A stretch of DNA of 64,000 nt from Chlorobiota bacterium (lineage in GTDB: Bacteria > Bacteroidota > Ignavibacteria > Kapaibacteriales > NICIL-2): the NCBI GenBank assembly GCA_026415505.1, contig JAOAGY010000010.1, positions 1-64,000 on the forward strand, given 5' to 3'. The stretch's first letter is position 1, and each line of letters begins with the position of its first letter. The translations under genes were made by a program, and so were the position numbers. This document shows, in pieces, positions 34,046 to 42,505 of this stretch. Under the pieces are notes generated by a model. The model was not told where the DNA came from, searched no databases, and saw only the letters and a list, made by a program, of their open reading frames with translations.

Positions 34046-34953
34046 AACTGCACGCCGATGCCAACACGGAATTCGTCCCAGAGCATCGGCGTATTGCCGC
34101 GGAAGGGGAAGTGCTGTCCGGACGTGCTGCGGAGCTGATAGATGCCCCACGACAGTGCCGACCGCAGCACAAGTTCAGCAAGTGCAGCAGCGGAAGCGTT
34201 GCGCTGCTCGGCACCAGAGAGTGCAGCGCCCAGCGCTGTCTGTGCGATGCCTTCCAGCAGCAGACTTCCGAGCCAGGGGAAAAAGACGTGGTTTTTGTAG
34301 AGCAACACGCGCTGGTAGCTTGCTTCGAGCATGAGCACCCCGCCGATGCTGTAGCCGATTGTCGCGCTGGTGTTGGCGCCGAAGTGCGAGCTGCGGTAGG
34401 CGTCGGCTGTTGCGATTGCCTGAGCGTTGGCGGCGCTATCGCCGCTGCTCGGTGTGTTGCCGGCTCGCACGAACGACCACGTCCAGCCACCGGAATGGAG
34501 GAGATAGAGCCCGCCGCCTGCGTGGCTTGCCAGACGATGCCCACTGACGAGTCGAAAACCAATACGCCATCCTTCGACCGCGACGCGCGACTCGTCGCGA
34601 AATGCCACCGACGGCGACAGCGCAGCGACTACGATGCTCGATCCATCGAGCCTGGCAACGCTGCTATCATGACGGAGCCGCCGCGCAGCAAGACTGCCGA
34701 AGTCCAGCTCCATTGCCAGCAGCGGCGAGTACGAAGGAGCGCCACTGACCGATGGCATCGAGTAGCCGCCGGTAATGCGGAGCATCTGAAGTTTCGTCGG
34801 AATCAGCATGCCGAGCTGTACGCTTGCGCCCCTGCGACCGATCCGCACGCCGGAGGCATCGAGGGAATCGTCGTCGCTTCGATCGGAATCGTTTTGTGCG
34901 CACAGAACCATCGCACTCGCCATGAATGCTGCAACGAGCCATCGCAGTGCCAT
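34042..34953 (-). CDS. outer-membrane beta-barrel protein, unknown function
   Basis: A 303-residue exported protein: the signal peptide ends at VLCA-QN (about residue 19). The mature part shows alternating strands (GASVQLGMLIP, LLAMELDFGSL, TIGYSIGGVLMLEASYQRVLL) and ends in EFRVGIGVQF, a C-terminal aromatic as in outer-membrane barrels. The acidic, serine-rich N-terminus may be a flexible plug. No family recognised. The 3' end overlaps the convergent Sel1 gene by 4 bases. Confidence 0.68.
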   Translation of the reverse strand: MALRWLVAAFMASAMVLCAQNDSDRSDDDSLDASGVRIGRRGASVQLGMLIPTKLQMLRITGGYSMPSVSGAPSYSPLLAMELDFGSLAARRLRHDSSVARLDGSSIVVAALSPSVAFRDESRVAVEGWRIGFRLVSGHRLASHAGGGLYLLHSGGWTWSFVRAGNTPSSGDSAANAQAIATADAYRSSHFGANTSATIGYSIGGVLMLEASYQRVLLYKNHVFFPWLGSLLLEGIAQTALGAALSGAEQRNASAAALAELVLRSALSWGIYQLRSTSGQHFPFRGNTPMLWDEFRVGIGVQF

Positions 34954-34979
34954 GTCGCCGTCGAAAAAAGTTGCGATGG

Positions 34980-34987
34980 CAAAGATA
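34980..34987 (-). promoter_or_regulatory. -7 promoter box before barrel gene
   Basis: TATCTTTG on the minus strand, matching TAnnTTTG, 27 bases before the ATG at 34953. No good -33 element. It directly abuts a hairpin-forming sequence at 34989-35017. Confidence 0.42.
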
Positions 34988-34988
34988 C

Positions 34989-35017
34989 TGCCGCTGCTGC
35001 AGCAGCTCGTCGCGGCA
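34989..35017 (-). terminator. hairpin after the T9SS cargo gene, possible terminator
   Basis: Outer arms TGCCGC and GCGGCA pair perfectly and enclose the palindrome TGCTGCAGCA. It lies 13 bases after the stop codon at 35030, but no T-run follows, so termination is uncertain. Confidence 0.35.
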
Positions 35018-35029
35018 GGGAGGGAGAAA

Positions 35030-36658
35030 TTATTCGACGACGATCGACGAGAGCCAGTGAGTAGTGGTACCTTCGATCACGATCCAGTAGGTGCCGCTGG
35101 CGAGTCCATCGGTCGGAATCGAAAGCATGTCGTTCTCGATCGCAATCGAGAGTGCACATTCTCTGCCGCTGGCATCGAAGATGCGAACGGGTAGCGCAAC
35201 CGACTCGATCGCTTCCGGTAGTTGAACACGCACGATCTGTCCACGTGGTGCTGGCTGTGGATACGCGGTGAGCTTTGTTGCCTGCTCGCTGCGCGGTACA
35301 GAGGTCGTCATCGGGTCGAAAATGTAGAGACCACGCATTGTGCTCACGAGCAATTTTTTCCCCGATCTGGTTATCGAGCATGGAAAGTCCCGCATAATCG
35401 AAAAACTCGATGCCGGGAAAATCTCTTTGAGCGCCAGAGTTCGTACGTTCAATTGTCCACTGGTAGAGGGCTGCAGAAAGTGGATCACAGGGTATGAACT
35501 GTCGCCGATCATCATCGCCGACAGACATGCGATGCTATTGTCGTACGGAGTGTAGAACGAAAATCCTTGAGGGAAGCCGTAGCTGAACCCAAGCAAACGC
35601 TCGCAGTGACCGGTGAAAATGTCGTAGCGGAATGCACTCACCATCGTCGATGTATCGCTCGGCTGCGACGCGGCAAAACGTACACGCGGACAGAGGACAT
35701 ACAAGCAACTGTCGTGCGACCATACGAAAGCGCCATCGAGAGACTGCAGGTGTGTCAGTCCAGAAGTCGGCGAAACCACCTGGTAGGCGCCTGTCGAGGG
35801 ATCGACTTTGAGAAATTGAATCGGGGACGGTTGAGAGGAACCGATCTTGAACGGTAGCGGAGCGATTGCGTAGAGAGCTCCGTCGGCACCGAAAACAGCA
35901 TTGAACACCATCGGCTGTGCTGGATAGATGAACGGGTTGTTTTCGATACCGATAGCAGCTCGCAATCGAAGCGTATCGCTCCATGGATTGCCCACGTACA
36001 CGTGGACTCGCGGATTGGATAGCGTCATGCCGCTCGAGGGATCGTACTGGCGAAGCATCGAGGAAGCCAGCACGACGGCAGTATCGCTGTAGGCGGGCAT
36101 CGTACCGCTACTGAGCGAGAAGAATTTGTCATGTCGCCACCCTGGCGAGGGTGGTAAACCGACGAGTCGCCAGATCGAACGTCCCAATGGCAGAGCTTGT
36201 GGGACGTATCCGAGCAACCTGCTCGGCGTCGCACTGGGTGGCACTTTTGTGGTGTCGTGAGAGTTCCATCCCCACCACCACAGGGGAGTCGAAAGTGCGT
36301 GCTCTTCGGAAAAGGGGAGGAACAGTGCCATACTGTGGCGGACATCGTTGACCCACCGCGCCGCCGCGGGGAACTCCCCGACGCGGTCGAGAGCCAACCA
36401 TTGGCTATCGTCGAATCGCAATCGCCAGAGCGCAGAATAGAAGCCCAGGCTATCGTAATTGTTGCGTGTGTTGGTGAAATCGCCGATTGCCCAGAAGTAC
36501 GCATCGGTCGAATCGGCTGCAGCAGCATCGAGGAAGTAAGCAGGGCGCTCGGTCGTTACCCCCATTGTAGCGTTGATGACGCTCAAAGGGATGAAGCGAT
36601 TCTGTGCCAGTGTCGAACCCGCTACCGCTATGCCGATGATCGCGACTATCGCACGCAT
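35030..36658 (-). CDS. secreted protein with T9SS sorting domain
   Basis: A 542-residue exported protein. The signal peptide is cleaved near GSTLA-QN (about residue 18). The middle is beta-rich with repeated blades such as FGADGALYAIAPLPF and SLDGAFVWSHDSCLYVL, consistent with a propeller-like fold. The last 80 residues resemble a T9SS C-terminal domain: LTAYPQPAPRGQIVRVQL, LPVRIFDASGRECAL and DGLASGTYWIVIEG. GGAGG lies eight to nine bases before the ATG. It follows the Cys-rich exported protein gene by 21 bases, so both are likely cotranscribed. Confidence 0.78.
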   Translation of the reverse strand: MRAIVAIIGIAVAGSTLAQNRFIPLSVINATMGVTTERPAYFLDAAAADSTDAYFWAIGDFTNTRNNYDSLGFYSALWRLRFDDSQWLALDRVGEFPAAARWVNDVRHSMALFLPFSEEHALSTPLWWWGWNSHDTTKVPPSATPSRLLGYVPQALPLGRSIWRLVGLPPSPGWRHDKFFSLSSGTMPAYSDTAVVLASSMLRQYDPSSGMTLSNPRVHVYVGNPWSDTLRLRAAIGIENNPFIYPAQPMVFNAVFGADGALYAIAPLPFKIGSSQPSPIQFLKVDPSTGAYQVVSPTSGLTHLQSLDGAFVWSHDSCLYVLCPRVRFAASQPSDTSTMVSAFRYDIFTGHCERLLGFSYGFPQGFSFYTPYDNSIACLSAMMIGDSSYPVIHFLQPSTSGQLNVRTLALKEIFPASSFSIMRDFPCSITRSGKKLLVSTMRGLYIFDPMTTSVPRSEQATKLTAYPQPAPRGQIVRVQLPEAIESVALPVRIFDASGRECALSIAIENDMLSIPTDGLASGTYWIVIEGTTTHWLSSIVVE

Positions 36659-36679
36659 GGCGTTTTCCTCCAGTAGTGG

Positions 36680-37366
36680 TCAACAACCATCTTCACACGG
36701 TTTGGCATACTGCTCTTGTTCCGTGCAGGGGATCAGGCGATACTTCCCGACCAGACGCAGAGAATAAACCGTTCCCGGCAGGATCGGATTCGGTTGGGTA
36801 CAGATTTCGTACTCGCGCTTGCAACACGTCTGCCCGCATGACTGCCATTTCCATGTCTTGACGGTGTTCGTCTGCGGGTCATAATTGGGATCGGGATATT
36901 GATAGCCTTCCTCACAGCCTTCGTGAGAGCTGACTTTGTACGTACAGGAAAGCCAAATACCGCACGCAGCAGTGTACACGCTGGCAGTACGGAGCGTGCC
37001 TTGTCCGCAGTCAGGGATAGGGTACTGTACGCCGTAGTTGCTATACGCCCCGTTTTCGAGCAGGTACGTTAGCGTCGCCTGCGTGATGTAATCGAGGAGT
37101 CCCGAGTAGCTGTGGTGATAAAAAACGAGCCGGTCCCAGCCGCCGCATCCTGCCAGTGGTTCGATTCCTGTTTCGTCGAGCGCGATCTCCAAGCGTCCAT
37201 TGCACACCCGCCATTTGTACGTTACCCGTGCGACACAGTCAGGAGGACCAAGGGAAAGGTACGTTGTCTCTTCGCTCCACGGAGAACACTGCGGGTCGTC
37301 AGGAGGGCAGAGGGGGTGGGCTGTCGCCAGCAAATGCGCCATCATGAGCGCCACAAGATAACGCAT
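36680..37366 (-). CDS. cysteine-rich exported protein, unknown function
   Basis: A 228-residue protein with a signal peptide (about residues 1-17) and 16 cysteines, all predicted extracytoplasmic. They include PPDDPQC, WRVCNGRLE, LAGCGGWDR and the cluster SCGQTCCKREYEIC. The even number suggests up to eight disulfide bonds. No membrane segment, sorting domain or known family is visible. GGAG lies eight bases before ATG 37366. It is the first gene of a two-gene operon with the T9SS cargo gene. Confidence 0.66.
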   Translation of the reverse strand: MRYLVALMMAHLLATAHPLCPPDDPQCSPWSEETTYLSLGPPDCVARVTYKWRVCNGRLEIALDETGIEPLAGCGGWDRLVFYHHSYSGLLDYITQATLTYLLENGAYSNYGVQYPIPDCGQGTLRTASVYTAACGIWLSCTYKVSSHEGCEEGYQYPDPNYDPQTNTVKTWKWQSCGQTCCKREYEICTQPNPILPGTVYSLRLVGKYRLIPCTEQEQYAKPCEDGC

Positions 37367-37397
37367 GACCAAACTCCACCGTGGTTCAACGTGCTCG

Positions 37398-37429
37398 TGA
37401 AGATACAAACCAAATTGTGATTATACAAA
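37398..37429 (-). promoter_or_regulatory. candidate promoter of the Cys-rich/T9SS operon
   Basis: On the minus strand TTTG (37426-37429) is followed after 20 bases by TATCTTCA (37398-37405), which agrees with TAnnTTTG except for the last two bases. It lies 32 bases before the ATG in a locally AT-rich stretch. Confidence 0.4.
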
Positions 37430-37496
37430 TCGAGTGCGATGCTCTTTCGGTTGTGCGGTGGTAATCCGCAGCAGATCGCCGCTGCGGAAAGCAGCG

Positions 37497-38357
37497 CTAC
37501 ACTCGCGCGATCGCGATATCCATCGAGATGTCGAGCGCCGGTGCCGAGTGCGTCAGTGCGCCGACCGAGATGCACGCAACACCCGTTTCGGCAATCGCAC
37601 GTACGGTGTCGAGTGTGACGCCACCGGAGGCTTCGGTTTCGTACCGACCGCCGATGCGTTCGACGGCAGCGCGCAGTTGGTCGATCGAGAAATTGTCGAG
37701 CATGATGCGGTCGAAGCCGCCGACAGCCAATGCACGGTCGAGTTGTTCGAGCGATTGCACCTCGATCTCGACGCGGTACTGCCTGCTCTCGCGGAGCGGC
37801 TGGACGGCTGCCAGGGCGGCTTCGATGCTGCCGGCTGCAGCAATGTGGTTATCCTTGACAAGCACCATGTCGTAGAGTCCCATGCGGTGATTTTCGGCAC
37901 CACCGATACGGCAGGCGTATTTATCGAGCAGTCGCCAGGCGGGAATCGTCTTTCGCGTGTCGAGAATGCGTGCACCTGTGCCAGCGACCGCCTCGACGTA
38001 CCGACGCGCCAGAGTCGCGACTCCGCTCATTCGCTGCAGAAAGTTCAATGCCGTTCGTTCTGCAGCCAACAGCGACCGCGCAGCGCCGTACACATGCGCG
38101 ATTGGCGTTCGTGGTTCGACGCTCTGCCCTTCCTCGACGAGCGCTTCCCACGCTGTTTCCGGATCGACGGTGCGAAACACCAGTGCAGCGATCGGCAAGC
38201 CGCAAACGACGCCGGCTGCTTTCGCGACCAAGGTTGCGCGTGCGCGCCAGTCGGCTGCGATGATGGCTTCGCTGGTGATGTCGCCGCTGCCGATGTCTTC
38301 GGCGAGCGCGATCTGCACCAGTCGCAGCACCGAGGCGTCGTGTATGAGGCTACGCAC
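37497..38357 (-). CDS. nadC: nicotinate-nucleotide pyrophosphorylase (quinolinate phosphoribosyltransferase)
   Basis: Converts quinolinate and PRPP to nicotinate mononucleotide in NAD synthesis. The 286 residues have all the usual motifs: ALAEDIGSGDITSEA, ERTALNFLQRMSGVAT, ILDTRKTIPAWR, NHRMGLYDMVLVKDNHI, the EIEVQSLEQ strand, IMLDNFS, and GGVTLDTVRAIAETGVACISVGALTHS. IPAWR replaces the more common TPGLR. Its start overlaps the kynurenine monooxygenase gene by 8 bases, which suggests that quinolinate here comes from tryptophan. Confidence 0.96.
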   Translation of the reverse strand: MRSLIHDASVLRLVQIALAEDIGSGDITSEAIIAADWRARATLVAKAAGVVCGLPIAALVFRTVDPETAWEALVEEGQSVEPRTPIAHVYGAARSLLAAERTALNFLQRMSGVATLARRYVEAVAGTGARILDTRKTIPAWRLLDKYACRIGGAENHRMGLYDMVLVKDNHIAAAGSIEAALAAVQPLRESRQYRVEIEVQSLEQLDRALAVGGFDRIMLDNFSIDQLRAAVERIGGRYETEASGGVTLDTVRAIAETGVACISVGALTHSAPALDISMDIAIARV

Positions 38358-39711
38358 GGTCGTTCAGCGGGAAGTGGCGCTCCAAAATCTCGCGGTAGAT
38401 CGGCAACATCGCCGGATCGTCCCACCGCGCGGCAATGTCCGGCAGCGCCATGATCTCGGCGATGACGCGCTCGTTGGCTTGCCCACGGCGATATGCTTCG
38501 TCGTAGGAAACCTCGGGCGTGAACGTCACGAGCGTATAAAGCGGCGTGTACAAGTCCGGGAAGTGCTCCAACAGCAACACCTCGATTTTTTTGCGGAGCA
38601 CGAACAAATGGTCGGCGACCTTGTCGCGCATCTCCACGAAATTGTCCAACGCCAGTTGCGCGACCGCATCGCCGGCGGGTTTGCGCACACGCTGGTATTC
38701 GGCGAGCGCGGCGTCCCAGTCGTCGCCGAAACGATCGAGCAACTCGTCGAGAATGCGGCAATCTTCGAACCCCGCGTTCATGCCTTGCCCGTAGAACGGC
38801 ACGATGGCATGCGCTGCGTCGCCGATGAGCACCGTTCGTCCGACCACCCATGGATAGCAGCGAATCGTCACCAGCGACGAGGTCGGATTGTGTTCGAAGT
38901 CTTTCAGAAGCGTCGGCATGTGCGGGATCGCGTCGGGAAAGTAACGCTCGAAAAACGCTCGAACATCGGCAGACGTGCGGAGTCGTTCGAACGACGTTTC
39001 GCCCTCGAACGGCAGAAACAGCGTGCAGGTGAACGTTCCTTCGGGATTCGGCAGCGCGATCATCATGAAGCTGTGGCGAGGCCAGATATGGAGCGCATTC
39101 GGTTCGATGCGAAAACCACTCCCATCGGCAGCCGGGATGCTCAGCTCTTTGTAGCCGTAGTCGAGGTACTCCTGGCAGTAGTTGTAGCGGTCGCGGTAGT
39201 GCAATGCATCGCGCACTGCCGAATAGGCGCCGTCGGCACCGATGAGCACGTCGCATTCGATGCGCCGTTGCTCGCCGCGTGCGGTGTGAACGAACGTCGC
39301 AGCAGGAATCTCCGGTTCGACGCCGATGCAGCGCCACTCGAACTCTATCGTGACGTTCGGCAGACGGTCGGCAGCCTCGAGCAGTGCCAGATTGAGCCGC
39401 CCGCGCGAGAGCGAACGGATCGCTTGACCGGCGACACCGTAGGGCTGGAAATCGAGCGTCGAATCCTCATGGTGAATCATGCGCCCGTACATCGGAATCG
39501 CCAGAGGCAGAATGTCCTCGGCGATACCTGCGCGTTCAAGTGCTCGAATGCCGCGATCGCTCAGTGCCAAGTTGATCGAGCGTCCGCCGCTGTAGCCGCG
39601 TGCACGCATGTCGGGACGGCGCTCGACCAGGCGAACCGTATAGCCGCGCCGACCGAGCAACAGTGCCGCAAGAGAACCGACCAAGCCACCACCGACGATG
39701 AGCACGTTCAT
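38350..39711 (-). CDS. kmo: kynurenine 3-monooxygenase
   Basis: FAD-dependent hydroxylase that converts L-kynurenine to 3-hydroxykynurenine, the entry towards quinolinate in tryptophan-derived NAD synthesis. The 453 residues start with the GxGxxG motif VLIVGGGLVGSLAALLLGRRG. They contain the KMO-specific GYSGGRSINLALSDRGIRAL, DVLIGADGAYSAVRDAL, and the flavin motif RTVLIGDAAHAIVPFYGQGMNAGFEDC. Length matches the family. It overlaps nadC by 8 bases and follows the barrel gene by 19 bases. Confidence 0.95.
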   Translation of the reverse strand: MNVLIVGGGLVGSLAALLLGRRGYTVRLVERRPDMRARGYSGGRSINLALSDRGIRALERAGIAEDILPLAIPMYGRMIHHEDSTLDFQPYGVAGQAIRSLSRGRLNLALLEAADRLPNVTIEFEWRCIGVEPEIPAATFVHTARGEQRRIECDVLIGADGAYSAVRDALHYRDRYNYCQEYLDYGYKELSIPAADGSGFRIEPNALHIWPRHSFMMIALPNPEGTFTCTLFLPFEGETSFERLRTSADVRAFFERYFPDAIPHMPTLLKDFEHNPTSSLVTIRCYPWVVGRTVLIGDAAHAIVPFYGQGMNAGFEDCRILDELLDRFGDDWDAALAEYQRVRKPAGDAVAQLALDNFVEMRDKVADHLFVLRKKIEVLLLEHFPDLYTPLYTLVTFTPEVSYDEAYRRGQANERVIAEIMALPDIAARWDDPAMLPIYREILERHFPLNDRA

Positions 39712-39730
39712 GGCTGCAGCTATGCCGGGG

Positions 39731-40495
39731 TTAGAATGGATACTGAATCCAGAGCGAGAACTGAACGAATTGTTCGATCGGCTCGTTGGTTTCGAAAATG
39801 CGTGTCGGTGTCAGCAAATTGCCTCGCCGCTGTGGATCGGTCGTGCGGCTGTCGCGTCCGATGAGATTGAACGCCCCCCATGCGATGTTGACGTTGATCA
39901 AGACTTTGTCCTCCAGAACACCTTGTGCACCGATCCGCAGTGCGCCGCCGAACCGCACGACCGTTGGTTTGAGCGTCGTATCGAAGGAGAACTCGGCAAT
40001 GACACGATTGTCGGCTTTCTCGCTAACGGTGTAAGCGATCTCCGGTCCCGTCACGAGCGACAATCGCGGTTCGATTCCCGCATAGAGGAATGTCTGCGCG
40101 AGCGGCAGGTCGGCAAACCGATAGTGCAAGCCGACTGTAGCGGTGTACATGTCCGCCGAAACCTGGCCACGCCCGATGTAGATCAGATTCTCTTGCCGCT
40201 GCTTGCCGCGAAAGAAAATCGCTTCGATGCCGACAGGTAGGAACCACCGTTCGTGCTCGTCGAGCGCCTGCGTGTAGCGAAAAACGATGCCCGATTGTGC
40301 GCCGACAAAGCGCGAGCCAGTCACATACATGCTCCCCGAATCTTGGTCGGCAGGTGTGAAAATCAAGTTCGTCGCAGGGCTGTTGACCAAAAACGTTGCC
40401 GTGTAACCGAAAGTCGCTGTCGCTCGGTACGCCTGTGCGCTGGCTACTATTGCGCTGGTGAATACACAGAACAGTACCAACAGTGGTCTGTGCAT
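39731..40495 (-). CDS. outer-membrane beta-barrel protein, unknown function
   Basis: A 254-residue exported protein: the signal peptide ends at IVASA-QAY (about residue 21). The mature part is strand-rich (ATATFGYTATFLV, SGIVFRYTQALDE, ATVGLHYRFADL) and ends in FSLWIQYPF, with the terminal aromatic expected of a barrel. AGAGG lies nine bases before ATG 40495, and a promoter was recognised 31-60 bases upstream. It is the first gene before kmo-nadC, though a shared function is not evident. Confidence 0.7.
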   Translation of the reverse strand: MHRPLLVLFCVFTSAIVASAQAYRATATFGYTATFLVNSPATNLIFTPADQDSGSMYVTGSRFVGAQSGIVFRYTQALDEHERWFLPVGIEAIFFRGKQRQENLIYIGRGQVSADMYTATVGLHYRFADLPLAQTFLYAGIEPRLSLVTGPEIAYTVSEKADNRVIAEFSFDTTLKPTVVRFGGALRIGAQGVLEDKVLINVNIAWGAFNLIGRDSRTTDPQRRGNLLTPTRIFETNEPIEQFVQFSLWIQYPF

Positions 40496-40525
40496 GAAGA
40501 TGCCTCTCGGAACGTTGACTGCGAG

Positions 40526-40555
40526 CGAATATACGACCGATTCCGAAGCAAACAA
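40526..40555 (-). promoter_or_regulatory. promoter of the barrel-kmo-nadC operon
   Basis: On the minus strand TTG (40553-40555), 19 bases, then TATATTCG (40526-40533), one base off the TAnnTTTG consensus. Predicted start near 40520, about 25 bases before the ATG. Confidence 0.5.
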
Positions 40556-40562
40556 TGGCGCG

Positions 40563-41513
40563 TTAGAGTCGCTCCCGCACGTGGTATTCGCGCGTGCTCT
40601 GTGACTGGCGCACGATGAGTTCGCCGACCAAACCGATCGAAATCAGTTGCATGCCGACGATCATGAACGCCACTGCCATCAGCAGCAGCGGGCGATTGGT
40701 CAAGTACGTCCCGCCGAGCGCCCATTCGATCGTCAGCACCATTGCGATGATAAAACCTGCCACGAGCAACAGCGTTCCCACCGAACCGAACAGATGCAGC
40801 GGTCGCTTCAAGTAGCGGGTGGTCAGCAGCACCGTGAGCAAGTCGAGGAAACCTTTGACGTAGCGACTGGCGCCGAACTTCGAGCGTCCGTGCTTGCGCG
40901 GATGATGCCGAACGGGCACCTCGGTGACGCGAAAGCCTTCCCAGTGTGCCAGTGCCGGGATGTAGCGATGCATCTCACCGTAGATCGTCAGCGTTTTGAC
41001 GACTTCCGCACGGTAGGCTTTCAGCCCGCAGTTGAAGTCGTGCAAGCGAATGCCACTTGCCAGCGACGTGACAGCGTTGAACAGTTTCGATGGCAGTGTC
41101 TTCTCCAGCGGATCATGGCGAATGTGTTTCCAGCCGGAAACGACGTCGTAGCCTTCGTCGAGCTTTGCCAGCAGCTTCGGGATTTCGTCGGGGTCGTCCT
41201 GCAAATCCGCATCGAGCGTGACAACGATGCCGTAGCGTGCGTGCTCGAATCCGACCGCCAATGCCGCTGACTTGCCGTAGTTGCGCCGAAATCGAATGGC
41301 GCGGATGCGCTCGTTGCGCGCATGGGCAGCACGAACGACCTCGAAAGAGCCGTCGCGCGAGCCATCGTCAACGAAAACAACTTCGTAATCGTTGCCGGCA
41401 AGTCGAGAGAGGACGCGCTCGAGCCGCTCGATCAGCTCGCCGAGCGAATCGCGTTCGTCGAGAAACGGCACCACCGCACTGATGCCGATGCCAGCGTAGG
41501 GAGGTTGCGACAT
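40563..41513 (-). CDS. glycosyltransferase family 2 (dolichyl/undecaprenyl-phosphate sugar transferase type)
   Basis: A 316-residue GT2 enzyme of the DPM1/GtrB/ArnC type: the catalytic domain (about 1-230) has SAVVPFLDERDSL, VVFVDDGSRDGS and the metal-binding LDADLQDDPDEIP, followed by GYDVVSGWK. Two C-terminal transmembrane helices (about 245-270 and 285-307) anchor it. It probably loads a sugar on undecaprenyl phosphate at the inner membrane for envelope glycan modification. It lies 37 bases after a barrel-protein gene on the same strand. Confidence 0.9.
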   Translation of the reverse strand: MSQPPYAGIGISAVVPFLDERDSLGELIERLERVLSRLAGNDYEVVFVDDGSRDGSFEVVRAAHARNERIRAIRFRRNYGKSAALAVGFEHARYGIVVTLDADLQDDPDEIPKLLAKLDEGYDVVSGWKHIRHDPLEKTLPSKLFNAVTSLASGIRLHDFNCGLKAYRAEVVKTLTIYGEMHRYIPALAHWEGFRVTEVPVRHHPRKHGRSKFGASRYVKGFLDLLTVLLTTRYLKRPLHLFGSVGTLLLVAGFIIAMVLTIEWALGGTYLTNRPLLLMAVAFMIVGMQLISIGLVGELIVRQSQSTREYHVRERL

Positions 41514-41550
41514 GGGCGCCTACCACCAGAGAGTTGACACTGCACAAAAA

Positions 41551-42504
41551 TCACCGTTCCCATCCGATCGCCGTGCGGATGCCGTAGCGATAGAGCATCC
41601 ATCGGGCATCGGTCAACACGCTCGCCAGTGGAAACGAGGCATACGCTTCCACCGAGAACGAAAACACGCTGAACGTCGCTTGCCAGCCGATGCAGACATC
41701 GGCATGCCATCGCACCGGCGCTGCCGTCGAAAGTCGCGCTTTGTGGAGAAGCGTGACCGTGTCCTGACCGTTGGCGTAGCGGAGCGACGATTTGGCGTCG
41801 GCGATCTGGACGTACTGCGTCGCTTCGCTCACCACAAGTACGGCGCTGTGGATGCTTGCGCCGACGTAGTAGAACGACGACAAGCGCTCGATCATCAAGC
41901 GGCGTGTTGTGTCGAGCTGGAGCGGCTCGCTGGCGACGAACGCACCGTAGATCGGGATCGTCACGCCGAGCCGAGCACCGAGAAAATGCTCGTTGTTGAA
42001 CAGCACGCTCACTTCGCGAAACGGTGTCGGTGTGCCGCCGAGCGAAAGATACTTTCTGCTGGTGTCGAGGCTGTAGAGTCGCTCCCGCGACATTTCGTAC
42101 ATCGCATCGAAGCGAACGATTGCACTGAGCAACGGCACGTTCCATTGCACGCGCGCCATGATCGGTGCGCTATAGCCGAGCGAAGGGAAATCGTCGTCGG
42201 CATCGTCGTCGGACCATGGCTTTTTGATTGCGTTTTCGCCGCTGCGGAATGGATCGTCGGCGCTCCATCGTCCGGCAATCGGTCGCGTGCCGGCAGTGAC
42301 GATACCCGCTGCGCTGCTGTGTTGGTAAAAGTTCGCCGCCGAGCCGATGTAGAAGCCGACGGCGTCGTATGGACGCGGAAACCAGCCCGTCGAAAGGTAG
42401 CGCAGAAAATCGCTGCCGGTGATGCTGTCGTCCGGCATACCGCGCTGCTGCGCCATCGCGACGACGCAGCACACAGCGAGCGACAGAGCCACCGAACGCC
42501 TCAT
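41551..42504 (-). CDS. outer-membrane beta-barrel protein, unknown function
   Basis: A 317-residue exported protein: the signal peptide ends at AMA-QQR (about residue 18). The mature protein is strand-rich and contains an acidic loop WSDDDADDDFPS. Strands such as IMARVQWNVPLLSAIVRFDAMY and FSVFSFSVEAYASFPLA fit an outer-membrane barrel. It starts one base after the stop of the PD40-OmpA lipoprotein gene, so the two products may act together in the envelope. It does not obviously match PorP/SprF. Confidence 0.7.
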   Translation of the reverse strand: MRRSVALSLAVCCVVAMAQQRGMPDDSITGSDFLRYLSTGWFPRPYDAVGFYIGSAANFYQHSSAAGIVTAGTRPIAGRWSADDPFRSGENAIKKPWSDDDADDDFPSLGYSAPIMARVQWNVPLLSAIVRFDAMYEMSRERLYSLDTSRKYLSLGGTPTPFREVSVLFNNEHFLGARLGVTIPIYGAFVASEPLQLDTTRRLMIERLSSFYYVGASIHSAVLVVSEATQYVQIADAKSSLRYANGQDTVTLLHKARLSTAAPVRWHADVCIGWQATFSVFSFSVEAYASFPLASVLTDARWMLYRYGIRTAIGWER

Positions 42505-42505
42505 G

